The notes under the pieces were generated by a model. It did no database searches. It saw only the letters and a program-made list of their open reading frames with translations, and was not told the origin of the DNA. From positions 62,001-126,000 of the forward strand of contig HF988732.1 of the NCBI GenBank assembly GCA_000431235.1: a stretch of 64,000 nucleotides of DNA. The letters run 5' to 3'. Every line of letters begins with the position of its first letter. Within the stretch, counting starts at the first letter, position 1. A program made the translations under genes and the position numbers. Shown piece by piece: positions 34,619-45,195 of the stretch. The stretch is from Coprobacillus sp. CAG:698. Its GTDB lineage: Bacteria; Bacillota_I; Bacilli_A; ML615J-28; CAG-698.

Positions 34619-35857
34619 ATGTCTAAGTTTAAAAATTTTATCAATAAGATAATCAAAAAAGAAAATGCTGATAAAGAAAATAAACCTTCTAATTATATTA
34701 GTATTAAAGAAAGCCGTGCTATTATTAAATACAATATAAAACAAATGAAGTTTTATGAGGCTAAGAAGAAAAGAAAACTATCTTTAGAAGAATTTACAAC
34801 AACAATGAAAGATGAAAATAATATTGTTGAGATTGAAGGCTTAAAAACATGTTTCTTTACAGATAATGGAACAAACATGAGTGTTAATAGTGTTTCCTTC
34901 AACATTCCGAAAAATAAAATTGTCGGTGTAGTTGGTGAAAGTGGTTGTGGGAAAAGTGTAACTAGTCTTTCAATAATGCAATTAGTTCAAGCTCCTCAAG
35001 GACAAGTTATTGATGGCGAAATTAGATTTAATTCAGATGAATTAGGATATGATGAAAACGGAAATAAAATCTGCTATGATATCGCTAAGATGCCTATGCA
35101 AGAAATGTATAAGATTAGAGGAAAAGATATTACTATGATATTCCAAGAACCAATGACAAGTTTAAATCCTGTCTTTACAATTGGTTATCAACTTGACGAA
35201 GTTTCATTTGTTCATGAACCTTTGATTACGAAAGAAAAAGCTAAAGAGAAAAGTATTGAAATGCTAAATAAAGTAGGTATTTCAATGCCTGAAAGAGTAT
35301 ATTCTTCATATCCACATGAATTATCAGGTGGTATGAGACAAAGAGTTATGATTGCTATGGCATTAGCAGGCAATCCTAAGTTGATTATCGCTGACGAACC
35401 AACAACAGCTTTAGATGTAACAATCCAAGCACAAATTCTTGAATTACTAAAAGAAATTCAAAGAAAAGAAGGTTGTTCGGTTATGTTAATCACCCATGAT
35501 TTAGGCGTAATTGCTGAGATGGCTGATGAAGTTGTTGTTATGTATGCTGGTCGTGTTATTGAAAAGGGAACTGTTAGAGAAATATTCCATAATCCAATGC
35601 ACCCATATACAATAGGATTACAAAAAAGTAAACCTTTAATTAATAGTGATACTAATGAACCACTATATTCTATTCCTGGACAAGTACCAAGTGCTATAAA
35701 TTTACCTAATTGCTGTTATTTTAGAAACAGATGCAATAGATGTATTGACAAGTGTCGTGGACCATATCCAAAGGAGATAAAAGTTAGTGATACTCATTAT
35801 GTTTCATGTTATTTATATGAAGAAAATGAGGTAAAGTCTAATGGCGGAAACAAATAA
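34619..35857 (+). CDS. oppD: Oligopeptide ABC transporter ATPase OppD
   Basis: One of the two cytoplasmic ATPases that energise uptake. Walker A GESGCGKS (about 105-112), Q-loop FQEPMTSLNP, signature LSGGMRQR (about 236-243), Walker B IIADEPTTALD (about 257-267), and the C-terminal oligopeptide-family extension with a Cys cluster (NCCYFRNRCNRC). The first about 65 residues, basic and helical, are an extension not found in ordinary OppD. AGGAGG precedes the ATG. The 3' end overlaps oppF by 17 nt. Confidence 0.95.
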   Translation: MSKFKNFINKIIKKENADKENKPSNYISIKESRAIIKYNIKQMKFYEAKKKRKLSLEEFTTTMKDENNIVEIEGLKTCFFTDNGTNMSVNSVSFNIPKNKIVGVVGESGCGKSVTSLSIMQLVQAPQGQVIDGEIRFNSDELGYDENGNKICYDIAKMPMQEMYKIRGKDITMIFQEPMTSLNPVFTIGYQLDEVSFVHEPLITKEKAKEKSIEMLNKVGISMPERVYSSYPHELSGGMRQRVMIAMALAGNPKLIIADEPTTALDVTIQAQILELLKEIQRKEGCSVMLITHDLGVIAEMADEVVVMYAGRVIEKGTVREIFHNPMHPYTIGLQKSKPLINSDTNEPLYSIPGQVPSAINLPNCCYFRNRCNRCIDKCRGPYPKEIKVSDTHYVSCYLYEENEVKSNGGNK

Positions 35858-36953
35858 AGACTATATTTTACAAGTTAGAAACCTTAAAAAATATTTTCCA
35901 ATTGAGAAAACACTTTTTGGAAAACCTATTACATATTTAAAAGCTGTTGATGATGTAAGCTTTGACGTTGAAAGAGGAAAGACAATTGGAATTATTGGTG
36001 AAAGTGGCTGTGGAAAAACAACATTAGGACGTACAATTTTAAAACTATATGATCCTGATGGAGGTAGTATTATTTATGATGGTAATGATATTACAAATTT
36101 AAAACGCAATCAAATGATTAAGTATCGTACACAAATTCAATTGATATTTCAAGATCCTTATTCAAGCTTACCACCAAGAATGACAATAGGTAATATTATT
36201 TCTGAAGCAGTTAAGGTTCATAAAGTTGTTCCTGAAAATGAAGTTTCTTCATATGTAAAAGATATGATGCAAAAGTGTGGTCTTAAACCACAATATTATG
36301 ATCGCTATCCACATGAATTCAGTGGTGGACAAAGACAAAGAATATGTATTGCTAGAGCTTTAGCTGTTAAACCTAAACTAGTTATTTGTGATGAACCAGT
36401 TAGTGCTCTTGATGTATCTATTCAAGCACAAATTATTAATCTATTAAAAGAATTGCAAAATACTTTAGGTTTAACTTATGTATTTATTTCTCATGACTTA
36501 TCGGTTGTAAAATATATAACAGACAAAATATTAGTTATGTATTTAGGAAATACAATGGAATTAGGAAATACTGATGTAATTTTTAGAAATCCATTACATC
36601 CGTACACAAAGGCATTGTTTTCTGCTGTTCCTGTTCCTAATCCTGATGTGAAGATGAATAGAATAATTCTTGAAGGTGATATTCCATCACCTGCTAATCC
36701 TCCTAAAGGATGTAAATTCCATACTAGATGTTCTGAATGTATGAAGGTTTGTAAGTATTTAACACCTGAATATATTGAAGCAGAACCTGGTCATTTTGTA
36801 TCTTGCCATCTTTTAAATAAAGAAGTAATGAGCAATTTAAGCAAATATGATGCAGAGTACGATGAAATCTTGGAACAAGAAGCTTTAGAAGAAGCTCTAA
36901 AACAAGAAAAAATTAATAAAAAAGGTAAAAAAAATAATGGGGAAGGCAAATAA
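35841..36953 (+). CDS. oppF: Oligopeptide ABC transporter ATPase OppF
   Basis: The second ATPase of the importer, 370 residues. Walker A GESGCGKTT (about 52-60), FQDPYSSLPPRMT, signature FSGGQRQR (about 158-165), Walker B VICDEPVSALD (about 180-190), and the Opp C-terminal extension with CKFHTRCSEC. The tail after about 330 is charged and extended (EEALKQEKINKKGKK). Many Opp systems have a proline-rich start to the loop (SSLNPR); here it is SSLPPR. It overlaps the next small gene by 17 nt, so the six genes are translationally coupled. Confidence 0.95.
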   Translation: MAETNKDYILQVRNLKKYFPIEKTLFGKPITYLKAVDDVSFDVERGKTIGIIGESGCGKTTLGRTILKLYDPDGGSIIYDGNDITNLKRNQMIKYRTQIQLIFQDPYSSLPPRMTIGNIISEAVKVHKVVPENEVSSYVKDMMQKCGLKPQYYDRYPHEFSGGQRQRICIARALAVKPKLVICDEPVSALDVSIQAQIINLLKELQNTLGLTYVFISHDLSVVKYITDKILVMYLGNTMELGNTDVIFRNPLHPYTKALFSAVPVPNPDVKMNRIILEGDIPSPANPPKGCKFHTRCSECMKVCKYLTPEYIEAEPGHFVSCHLLNKEVMSNLSKYDAEYDEILEQEALEEALKQEKINKKGKKNNGEGK

Positions 36954-37170
36954 AAAACCAAAATATATAGACGATGGACATACAATCTATAATATGGATG
37001 TTGATGGAATGCCACATCGTCGTGCTAAAAACAAAGCTGATTTCTATGTAACTCGCAAAGAAAAGAGAGCAATTATAAAAGCTGCTTTACAACATTACTT
37101 ACCTTTATTTATAGGGGTGTTAGTTTGTTTTCTAATTGCAATGCTTCTAATCATGCTTTGGCTTAGCTAG
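36937..37170 (+). CDS. Small membrane protein of unknown function, overlapping oppF
   Basis: A 77-residue protein: a charged cytoplasmic N-terminus (YIDDGHTIYNMDVDGMPHRR, about 10-29), a basic helix (TRKEKRAIIKAAL, about 39-51) and one C-terminal membrane helix (about 54-76). It starts inside oppF with a 17-nt overlap and ends directly before the subtilase gene, so it is translated with both. I do not recognise a named family. The position suggests a small partner of the Opp permease or of the surface protease (inference). Confidence 0.72.
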   Translation: MGKANKKPKYIDDGHTIYNMDVDGMPHRRAKNKADFYVTRKEKRAIIKAALQHYLPLFIGVLVCFLIAMLLIMLWLS

Positions 37171-37190
37171 TGAAAGGAGCCTATCAAAGA

Positions 37191-40100
37191 ATGAAACACA
37201 AAATATTGATGCTTCTTACTTTATTCTTAATGGGTATTGTTTTAGTATCATGTGAATATAAAAATAAAGAAAATTTGTATGATAATGAAACACAACAATT
37301 GCAGATCTTCAAGAGTGATTTAAATCTTACACAAGATCAGCAAATGTCAAGAATAAAGGCTGAGCATCTAAAGAAAAACAAAGGATATATAGATTCTGAT
37401 GAAGTTATTACGATTTTGTCTTTATCAGAAGATGCTTTAATCGATACTTACAATAATAAGTATAGCGGAACAGTTAATACACTTGCAAAATACGCAAGTT
37501 CTATTGATGGAAGAAATCAAGCTGATAGAATCGAACGTGAACAAAATAGTTTAATTAAAACTTTAAGAGAAAAAGGATTAATTGATGAAGTTTTATATAA
37601 GTATTCAACAATTATAAATGCTGTTGCCGTAAAAACAACTTATGAAAATTTCAAAAAGTTAGAGGATGAAAGCCTTGTTGAAAAAGCAATTCTTTCGGAA
37701 ACTTACAATATGCCTCAAACAGTTAGCGATACAAGTGCAATTGAAAACATTGTAAATGTATATGAAACAGGTATATTTGATTCAAGTAGTGTCTCTTATA
37801 CTGGCTTAAAAACTTCTGTTGCCGTTTTAGACTCTGGATTTGATTGTAGTCACTCTGTATTTGCTAATCAACCTAGCGAACTTATGATAACACCACAAGA
37901 TGTCACTAAGGTTCTTAGTCAAACTCGTGCGGCTGGGTTTACTAAAGATCTTGAACTTTATGATGTTTATTATAGTAATAAAATACCATTCGTATATGAT
38001 TATGCTGATAAAGATAATGATGTATTTCCTTATGATTCTGAACACGGAACTCATGTGGCTGGCATTATTGGTGGTAAAGATGACGTTATCACTGGTGTAG
38101 CTATTAATACTCAATTAGTTCTTATGAAGGTTTTCCCTGACTTAGACAGTGGGGCAGAAACAACTGATATTTTAGCTGCCTTAGAAGATGCTGTTTTATT
38201 AGGTGTTGATGCTATTAACATGTCACTTGGATCATCTTGTGGATTTGTAAGAGAAGAAGATGGAAGTGAAATTAATAGAGTTTATGATAAGATAAATGAA
38301 AGTGGTATAAGTTTACTTACTGCTGCAAGTAATAGTTATAGTTCTGGATATGGTGGCGAACAAGGTAATACAAACTTTGTAACTAACCCTGATAGTGGTA
38401 CTGTTGGTTCACCTTCAACATATGCTCCTGCATTGTCAGTGGCTTCAATTAGTGGAACTAAAAGTAAGTATTTGTTAGGAAATGGTTCACAAGTATTCTT
38501 CTTTAATGAATCTAATTCTGTAACTGCTGAACCTAATGATTTCTTTAAAGAATTAGGAATCGGTTTAGGACAAAAGAAGGAATATGAATATGTAACTGTT
38601 CCTGGTGTTGGACTAAAAGTTAATTATTCGGGAATAAATGTTAAAGGGAAAATTGCTTTAGTAAGACGTGGTGATAATACATTCGAAGAAAAAGCGGCAA
38701 ATGCTAAAAATGCTGGAGCAATAGCTTGTATTATTTATAACAATATTGATGGTGACATTTTAATGTCAATGGGTAAAACTGATCATATCCCAACAATATC
38801 AATTTCGAAAGACGATGGAACAATTTTAGCTCAAAAAGAATCAGGCACAATTGTTGTTGATTATTCATATCAAGCAGGTCCATTTATGTCAGATTTCTCA
38901 AGTTGGGGTCCTACTCCATCTCTAGGTTTAAAACCAGAAATTACTGCTCATGGTGGAAACATTAAATCTGCTGTTCCTGGTGGCGGTTATGATGAATTAA
39001 GTGGTACATCAATGGCTACACCAAACTTATGTGGTATAGTAATTTTAATTAGACAATATCTAAAAGAAAAATATCCTACATATTCAGCAAAAGAAATATC
39101 TGTCTTAACTAATCAATTATTAATGTCAACTGCAACAATAATTAAAAATGAACAAGGAAACCCATACTCACCACGTAAACAAGGAGCTGGACTTGCAAGT
39201 TTATTTAATGCTGTTAATACAAAAGCATATATAACAGTTGATGGTTCTGATAGAACAAAAATTGAACTCTATGATGATCCAAAACGTGATGGTATATATA
39301 ATTTAGAATTTAATTTAGTTAATTTATCTAATGAAAAAATCAATTATGATTTATCACTAGTAAGTATGACTGAATCAGTTTCAACATCTGATTCAAAACA
39401 TGTTGCTGAAAAATCACAACTATTAAGTAATAATTTTACTGCAACAGTTGATGGAAAAGCAGTAGATGGAAATGTAATTTCGTGTCCTGCTAATTCAACA
39501 GTAAAAATTAAATTAGTTTATAAACTATCTGATAAAGATAAGAATACAATAGAAAGTTTATTCCCTTACGGAATGTATGTAGAAGGTTTTGCAAAACTAA
39601 CTGCTAAAGAAGATGATGAAATAGATTTAAATATTCCATTCCTTGCTTTCTATGGTGATTGGACAGAAGCTCCAATGTTTGATAAGACATATTATGAAGT
39701 TGAATCAGAAGCTCATAATAAAGCTATTGATGATGAAGACAAAATAAAAGCTGATTACTTTGCAACAACTCCATATGGTTCTTACTTCTATAACTATATT
39801 ATTCCACTAGGCACATACTTATATGATGTTGATACTGATAAGTATGATGAAATTCCTGCTAAAGAAGATCATATAGCTATATCAAATATTTTAGGTACAA
39901 TTGATGGTATTTCTGCTGTTTATGCTGGACTATTAAGAAATGCTAAGAAGATGACATTTACAATTACTGATAAAGTAACTGGTGAAGTAATTTGGGAATA
40001 TGTAGATAATAATGCTACAAAATCATACTCTTATGGTGGTTCTCCAATTCCTTATTATGAAAATTTAAAAATTAAATCAAAAGAACAAGAATTTATAAAT

Positions 40101-43100
40101 AATAGAGTTTATGAATTTACAATGAAAGGTCAATTAGATTATGGTGATGGTGGCGAAGCTACTAACATTCGTAATTCGTTTAGTTTTGACTTTACATTAG
40201 ATGATGAAGCACCAGTTCTAAAAGATGCTTCATATGAAAAGATATATGATAAGACATTAAAGAAAGATCGTTATTACGTTACATTAACAATTTACGATAA
40301 TCAATATGTTCAATCTGTAACTCCAATTATATTTAATTCATCACAAAGTTATACATTCTTAACAAAATATCCAATTCCTGTTTATAGTGAAAAAGGAACA
40401 GATAATAAGGTAAGATTTGAAATAACTGATATATTAGAAGAAATAGGTAATGACAAATTAATGCAAAACGGATTAGCATTTTCAATTGATGATTATGCAC
40501 TAAATTCAAACATTTATTATTGTCAATTGCCTGGTACAGCTGGTGATTTTAAATTCACAAAAGATGGAACAACTGATGGTGTTGATTTAACTATTTTATC
40601 ATTATATGAAGATGATGTTATTGATTTAACTCAATATCTTGCAACATATGATAAAACTGTCGATGAAAATAAAGATTATTTGAAATACCTTTCATGGACT
40701 TCATCAAATGAAGATGTTGCTGAAGTTAAAGATGGTATTGTAAAAGCTATAGCAAAAGGTCGTGCTACCATTGCTGCTAAAGAAATGATGGAAGGCCGAC
40801 AAGCAATTCTAATTATAAATGTTAAGGAAAAAACTCAAAGCAATAGCAAGTTAAATAAACGAGCGCTTAAAGATGGTGTAACTGGATCTAAAGCAACAGT
40901 TGAATCAGTAAGATTCTCATACTTTGATACTTTGTTTGCTTATTCAAGAGCTGCTCAAACAAGTAAAATTGGGGAAACAGGTGATAGATTCTTCATTTCA
41001 GGAGTTACTGAATTATCATTCTATCCTGGAGAAAAAATAAAATTATATCATGATTTAGACCCATGGTATGCTGCTGATAAATATGAAGTTACTTACACTT
41101 CAACAAACCCTGAGGTTGCAATCGTTGATGAAAAAGGTGTAGTAACTGGACTAAAAGAAGGTAATACAAATATAGTTCTTAATTTAAAAGGCTCTATATT
41201 AAAGGCTAGAGTAAGAATAACAATTAAGAGTGAATTTGTTATTGAAAATCGTACACTTATAGCTTATAAAGGCTTAGGTGGTAATGTAGTTATTCCTGAT
41301 GATGAAGGTATTCTATATATCGGAAGCTATGCATTCTGTCTATATGAAACAGATAGAACAATTGAATTAACGGAAGATGATTATGATAAAAACAAAATTC
41401 CTTCTATGAATACAACTGTTAAATCTGTTGTTATTCCTGACGGAGTTGAGGAAATTCAAAAGTTTGCGTTTTATAATTGTACAGGACTTGAAAAAGTTGT
41501 TATTCCAGATTCTGTAAAATTTATACGTGAATATGCGTTTAGTAAAGATGAAAGCTTAAACGATATTAATTTAAGTAACATTCAAGTTATTGGCCGTGAA
41601 GCATTTAAAGGTTGCGAAAATCTTAGAACTGTTGACTTATCTAAGATTTATGCAATTGGTGCTTCTGGATTCGAAGGATGTACTGCTTTAGAATATGCTG
41701 ACTTAAGCACATTAAGAAATACTGGTGAAAAAGCATTTAAAGATTGTACAGCTCTTACCAGTGTTAAACTTTCTGAAAATACTAAACTTGCTCCAAAGAT
41801 GTTTGCATGTTCTGGCTTAATAAGTGTTGATATTTATGAAAAAATAAAAATCCCTGAGTTCTGTTTTGCTCAATGTGAAAATCTTGAGACAGTAACTCTG
41901 CATAATAATATGGAATACATTGATAAAGGTGCATTCTGTGAATGTCCTAAATTAAAGAATTTTAATATTAAGGGTACAATTAATCAAATTGGTGAACAAG
42001 CACTCTATAATACATTAGGTTTAGAAACAATTACTTTACCAAATAATGAAGTAATTTTAGGAAAATATTGCTTCTTTATGTGTGAAAATTTAAAAGAAGT
42101 TGTATTACAAGAAAATACTAAACTTAATATTACTGACGGATTAATTTTTGATGATACTGCACTTGCAAAATTTACTTGCAATAATAATAAATATTATGTT
42201 GCGGTTGATAATCTTCTATTAAATAAAGAAAAAGACACTATTATCTTTGCTTTCAATTCTGAAAATAAAGAATTAGTAATTGATGAAAGTATTAAAGTTA
42301 TTGGTGCATCTGCATTTTCTGGAACAAAATATGACACTTTAATGATTCAAGGTGACGTTGAAATTAAAGATTATGCATTTGCAGGATGCGATGAATTAAC
42401 AAAAGTTGTTTTACCAGCCCTCAAAAATGTTATTATTGGTAAATATGCATTTACTGGATGTGGTTCATTAGAGAGTGTAGAAAACTTAGATAAAGTTAAA
42501 GTTGTTAAAGATTATGCCTTTTCTCAAACTTCTATGAAGGAAGCAACAATAGGTGCTAATAGCGAATATGGTGAAGGTGCATTCTTTAAATCAAAAATAG
42601 AAAAAGTTACAATTGGTGAAAATACAAAGTTTGGACTTGGTGCTTTCCAATATTGCTCATATTTAACGGAAGTGGTAATGCCTGAAAAAGGTAATGTTCA
42701 CTTTGGATTTGGATGCTTTGCATATGCAATTCAATTATCAAAAATTGATTTAAGAAAAACTGATAGTTATATTGAATCGCAAACATTCTATGGTTGTAGT
42801 AGCTTACGTGCTGCAAATCTTGATAATGTGGAAATCATTGGTGAATATGCATTTTCAGATTGTAGTGCACTTAACTATGTAAGTTTTCCAAAAGTTAAGG
42901 AAATTGGTGATGGTGCATTTTCAAGAAATGCAAAAAGTGCTTCAGCTCCTATATTCTCTAAGGTAGAATTTCCTGCTACATTAACTAAAATTGGTGAAGG
43001 AATCTTTATGGGATGTCAAGGAATTTCTGAAATTATATTTCCTGAGCAATTTACTAAAATTCCTAATTATACATTTGCTTACTGTCTAAAACTTGAAAAA

Positions 43101-44609
43101 GTAGTTTTACCAAGTAATGTTAAAGAAATTGGTGAATTTGCATTTGCTGGATGTGAAATATTATCAAAAATCAACTTAAAAGATGTTGAAAAGATTGGTC
43201 AATATGCATTTACATCTTGTCCATCTTTAGAAAATGTTGATTTAACAAGGGTTGAAGAAATTGGCGATGCTGCTTTTGCTTCAACAAGTGTTAATAAAGT
43301 TTCTGAAGACGGAAATAATGTTTTAAATTATCTTGTAAAAGTTGGTGATTATGCCTTCCAAGGAACAAATATTCTTAAGATAAGTGCTCCTAAACTTGAA
43401 AGCATTGGAATTGCTGCTTTCCAAAACAATAGTAATTTAAAAGAATTCGTATTTGCTAATAATATTAAATATGTTGGCTCAATTGCTTTCTTAGGTTGTG
43501 ATTCTATTGAAAACTTCTATTTCATGGACGCTGATAAAAAAGTAACTGATGGAAAGATAAATGATTATGCATTGTTAAATGATGGATCATTATATACATC
43601 ATTGAAATCAGGATTCTTACAACTTTCTCAAGTTCCTGGTGGAAAGAAAACTGAAACGTTAAATGTTATTGAAAATACTTATCGTATTGATATTTATGCA
43701 GGTAATAGCAATAAGAATATCAAGAAGATTATTCTTCCTGATACATTAAAAACTATTGGTAACTATGCATTTTATAAATATGATAATCTTGAAGTTGTTG
43801 AATTTAAATCATTCACAGCTCCTGCATTAGAAGATTCTTATAATAAAAATGCTGTTTTAACTGAAGAAGATCCTGGATTTGGATTATTACAAAAATATCT
43901 AGATTTATTCCAATATGAATTGTATTATTACACATTTATAGATTTAGCTGGAAAGAAAAATCCAATTGAAATGATTCTTCCAAAGAATGAAAAAGTTGAA
44001 GGATATGATGCATTACCTTATGAAGCTTACTTTGGTAAAGCAAGCGAAGCTTCAAGAAGCGATTATGAAGCAAAAGACAAGAGTTTTAATACATTTACGA
44101 CTCTTGCTGCAAAGGTTAAAGCCTTAAAGGTAATCGTTCTAACTGATGAAAATTTAATTAATAATGCTCTTTCTGCATTAAATTCTATCAAACAAGATCC
44201 AACAAAATTTGGTTACACACAAGAAGAATGGGATGAGATGGTTAATGTTGTTAAGACTGCAAAAGCAAGAATAATAGAGATTAAACTTCAAAACGCTTCT
44301 GATACAGTTAAGAAACTTAACGAAGAAGTTAAAAAACTTCCAACTGTTTTTGAAATTAGTAATTTGACATATTTAATGGATTTAAACGAAAGAATAAATG
44401 CTCTAAAATATGAAGAAAGAACATTACTTGATTTAACAAATTATAACTTATTGTTAGAATCATATGGTAAATATATAGAATCACTAAATGAAGAGATAAA
44501 CACAGTTAATAATAATCAAAATAGCCTATTCACAGTAGTAACAGCTGTTACTACTGCAGTGGCTACACTTGGTGCAATAGTTGTGTTTGGAAAGTTTAGT
44601 TTTAAGTAG
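37191..44609 (+). CDS. Giant subtilisin-like (S8) lipoprotein protease with leucine-rich repeats
   Basis: A 2472-residue surface protein. Lipobox LVSC (Cys about 21). The S8 catalytic triad is intact: Asp about 214 (AVLDSGFD), His about 287 (HGTHVAG), Ser about 606 (GTSMATP). A PA domain is inserted before the Ser motif (about 470-560, GKIALVRRGDNTFEEKA). Then fibronectin-like strands and two Big_2-like domains (about 1140-1210 and 1275-1345), about 25 BspA-type LRR_5 repeats (about 1360-2200, IGxxAFxGC), a helical region, and a C-terminal membrane helix (about 2447-2466) with a short basic end. The start at 37191 has AAAGGAG; the GTG at 37170 lies inside it. It should digest proteins outside the cell to feed the Opp importer (inference). 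Confidence 0.9.
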   Translation: MKHKILMLLTLFLMGIVLVSCEYKNKENLYDNETQQLQIFKSDLNLTQDQQMSRIKAEHLKKNKGYIDSDEVITILSLSEDALIDTYNNKYSGTVNTLAKYASSIDGRNQADRIEREQNSLIKTLREKGLIDEVLYKYSTIINAVAVKTTYENFKKLEDESLVEKAILSETYNMPQTVSDTSAIENIVNVYETGIFDSSSVSYTGLKTSVAVLDSGFDCSHSVFANQPSELMITPQDVTKVLSQTRAAGFTKDLELYDVYYSNKIPFVYDYADKDNDVFPYDSEHGTHVAGIIGGKDDVITGVAINTQLVLMKVFPDLDSGAETTDILAALEDAVLLGVDAINMSLGSSCGFVREEDGSEINRVYDKINESGISLLTAASNSYSSGYGGEQGNTNFVTNPDSGTVGSPSTYAPALSVASISGTKSKYLLGNGSQVFFFNESNSVTAEPNDFFKELGIGLGQKKEYEYVTVPGVGLKVNYSGINVKGKIALVRRGDNTFEEKAANAKNAGAIACIIYNNIDGDILMSMGKTDHIPTISISKDDGTILAQKESGTIVVDYSYQAGPFMSDFSSWGPTPSLGLKPEITAHGGNIKSAVPGGGYDELSGTSMATPNLCGIVILIRQYLKEKYPTYSAKEISVLTNQLLMSTATIIKNEQGNPYSPRKQGAGLASLFNAVNTKAYITVDGSDRTKIELYDDPKRDGIYNLEFNLVNLSNEKINYDLSLVSMTESVSTSDSKHVAEKSQLLSNNFTATVDGKAVDGNVISCPANSTVKIKLVYKLSDKDKNTIESLFPYGMYVEGFAKLTAKEDDEIDLNIPFLAFYGDWTEAPMFDKTYYEVESEAHNKAIDDEDKIKADYFATTPYGSYFYNYIIPLGTYLYDVDTDKYDEIPAKEDHIAISNILGTIDGISAVYAGLLRNAKKMTFTITDKVTGEVIWEYVDNNATKSYSYGGSPIPYYENLKIKSKEQEFINNRVYEFTMKGQLDYGDGGEATNIRNSFSFDFTLDDEAPVLKDASYEKIYDKTLKKDRYYVTLTIYDNQYVQSVTPIIFNSSQSYTFLTKYPIPVYSEKGTDNKVRFEITDILEEIGNDKLMQNGLAFSIDDYALNSNIYYCQLPGTAGDFKFTKDGTTDGVDLTILSLYEDDVIDLTQYLATYDKTVDENKDYLKYLSWTSSNEDVAEVKDGIVKAIAKGRATIAAKEMMEGRQAILIINVKEKTQSNSKLNKRALKDGVTGSKATVESVRFSYFDTLFAYSRAAQTSKIGETGDRFFISGVTELSFYPGEKIKLYHDLDPWYAADKYEVTYTSTNPEVAIVDEKGVVTGLKEGNTNIVLNLKGSILKARVRITIKSEFVIENRTLIAYKGLGGNVVIPDDEGILYIGSYAFCLYETDRTIELTEDDYDKNKIPSMNTTVKSVVIPDGVEEIQKFAFYNCTGLEKVVIPDSVKFIREYAFSKDESLNDINLSNIQVIGREAFKGCENLRTVDLSKIYAIGASGFEGCTALEYADLSTLRNTGEKAFKDCTALTSVKLSENTKLAPKMFACSGLISVDIYEKIKIPEFCFAQCENLETVTLHNNMEYIDKGAFCECPKLKNFNIKGTINQIGEQALYNTLGLETITLPNNEVILGKYCFFMCENLKEVVLQENTKLNITDGLIFDDTALAKFTCNNNKYYVAVDNLLLNKEKDTIIFAFNSENKELVIDESIKVIGASAFSGTKYDTLMIQGDVEIKDYAFAGCDELTKVVLPALKNVIIGKYAFTGCGSLESVENLDKVKVVKDYAFSQTSMKEATIGANSEYGEGAFFKSKIEKVTIGENTKFGLGAFQYCSYLTEVVMPEKGNVHFGFGCFAYAIQLSKIDLRKTDSYIESQTFYGCSSLRAANLDNVEIIGEYAFSDCSALNYVSFPKVKEIGDGAFSRNAKSASAPIFSKVEFPATLTKIGEGIFMGCQGISEIIFPEQFTKIPNYTFAYCLKLEKVVLPSNVKEIGEFAFAGCEILSKINLKDVEKIGQYAFTSCPSLENVDLTRVEEIGDAAFASTSVNKVSEDGNNVLNYLVKVGDYAFQGTNILKISAPKLESIGIAAFQNNSNLKEFVFANNIKYVGSIAFLGCDSIENFYFMDADKKVTDGKINDYALLNDGSLYTSLKSGFLQLSQVPGGKKTETLNVIENTYRIDIYAGNSNKNIKKIILPDTLKTIGNYAFYKYDNLEVVEFKSFTAPALEDSYNKNAVLTEEDPGFGLLQKYLDLFQYELYYYTFIDLAGKKNPIEMILPKNEKVEGYDALPYEAYFGKASEASRSDYEAKDKSFNTFTTLAAKVKALKVIVLTDENLINNALSALNSIKQDPTKFGYTQEEWDEMVNVVKTAKARIIEIKLQNASDTVKKLNEEVKKLPTVFEISNLTYLMDLNERINALKYEERTLLDLTNYNLLLESYGKYIESLNEEINTVNNNQNSLFTVVTAVTTAVATLGAIVVFGKFSFK

Positions 44610-44620
44610 GAGGTGCTAAA

Positions 44621-45184
44621 ATGAATAAAATTAAATCAATATTTCTTATTGTATTATTTATATGTTTAGCATTTATTACTTTTGGATGTACTGGTGGAAA
44701 AAAATCTGAAATCGAAGAATATATCAAAACAATTGGTGAATCAATTAATGATTGCAAAGAATTAGTTTCAACAACAACAATCACAGATTCGGAAATTCTT
44801 GTTTATGAACAAACAAAAGAAATCATATATTTAGAAGAAGAAAAAGCAAATGTGACTACAAAAACTAAAAAGTTAAGCGAATCATCTTTTGCTTTTGAAG
44901 AAAATACAAGTGCTGAATATGAAGTTGATGTAAAAAAAGCTAGTCTATTTACTTTAAATTGTACAAAAGAACAAATTAAAGATTATGTAGATAAAGATGG
45001 TAAAATTGAATTTAAAGTTGATAATGAAAACATTAAAACTGTATTATCAGATGATAAATTGAATATTGTTGAAGATGCAACATTTGTTATAGAACTTAGT
45101 GATAAACATATTGTTTCATTTACTTGTACTTACAAAAAAACTGCTAATTTAGTAGTTTGCATTAGTTCAATTTATTCATATTAG
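44621..45184 (+). CDS. Lipoprotein of unknown function, 187 aa
   Basis: A small surface lipoprotein with lipobox TFGC (Cys about 23) followed by GGKKSE. The mature part has a helical start (EIEEYIKTIGESINDCKEL) and then a beta-rich domain. The same layout of a helical linker and beta sheet is seen in LolA- or DUF-type lipoproteins, but I cannot assign one. AGGAGG precedes the ATG, 11 nt after the protease stop. It belongs to the long operon; the function is unknown. Confidence 0.68.
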   Translation: MNKIKSIFLIVLFICLAFITFGCTGGKKSEIEEYIKTIGESINDCKELVSTTTITDSEILVYEQTKEIIYLEEEKANVTTKTKKLSESSFAFEENTSAEYEVDVKKASLFTLNCTKEQIKDYVDKDGKIEFKVDNENIKTVLSDDKLNIVEDATFVIELSDKHIVSFTCTYKKTANLVVCISSIYSY

Positions 45185-45195
45185 GAGGGATTAAG

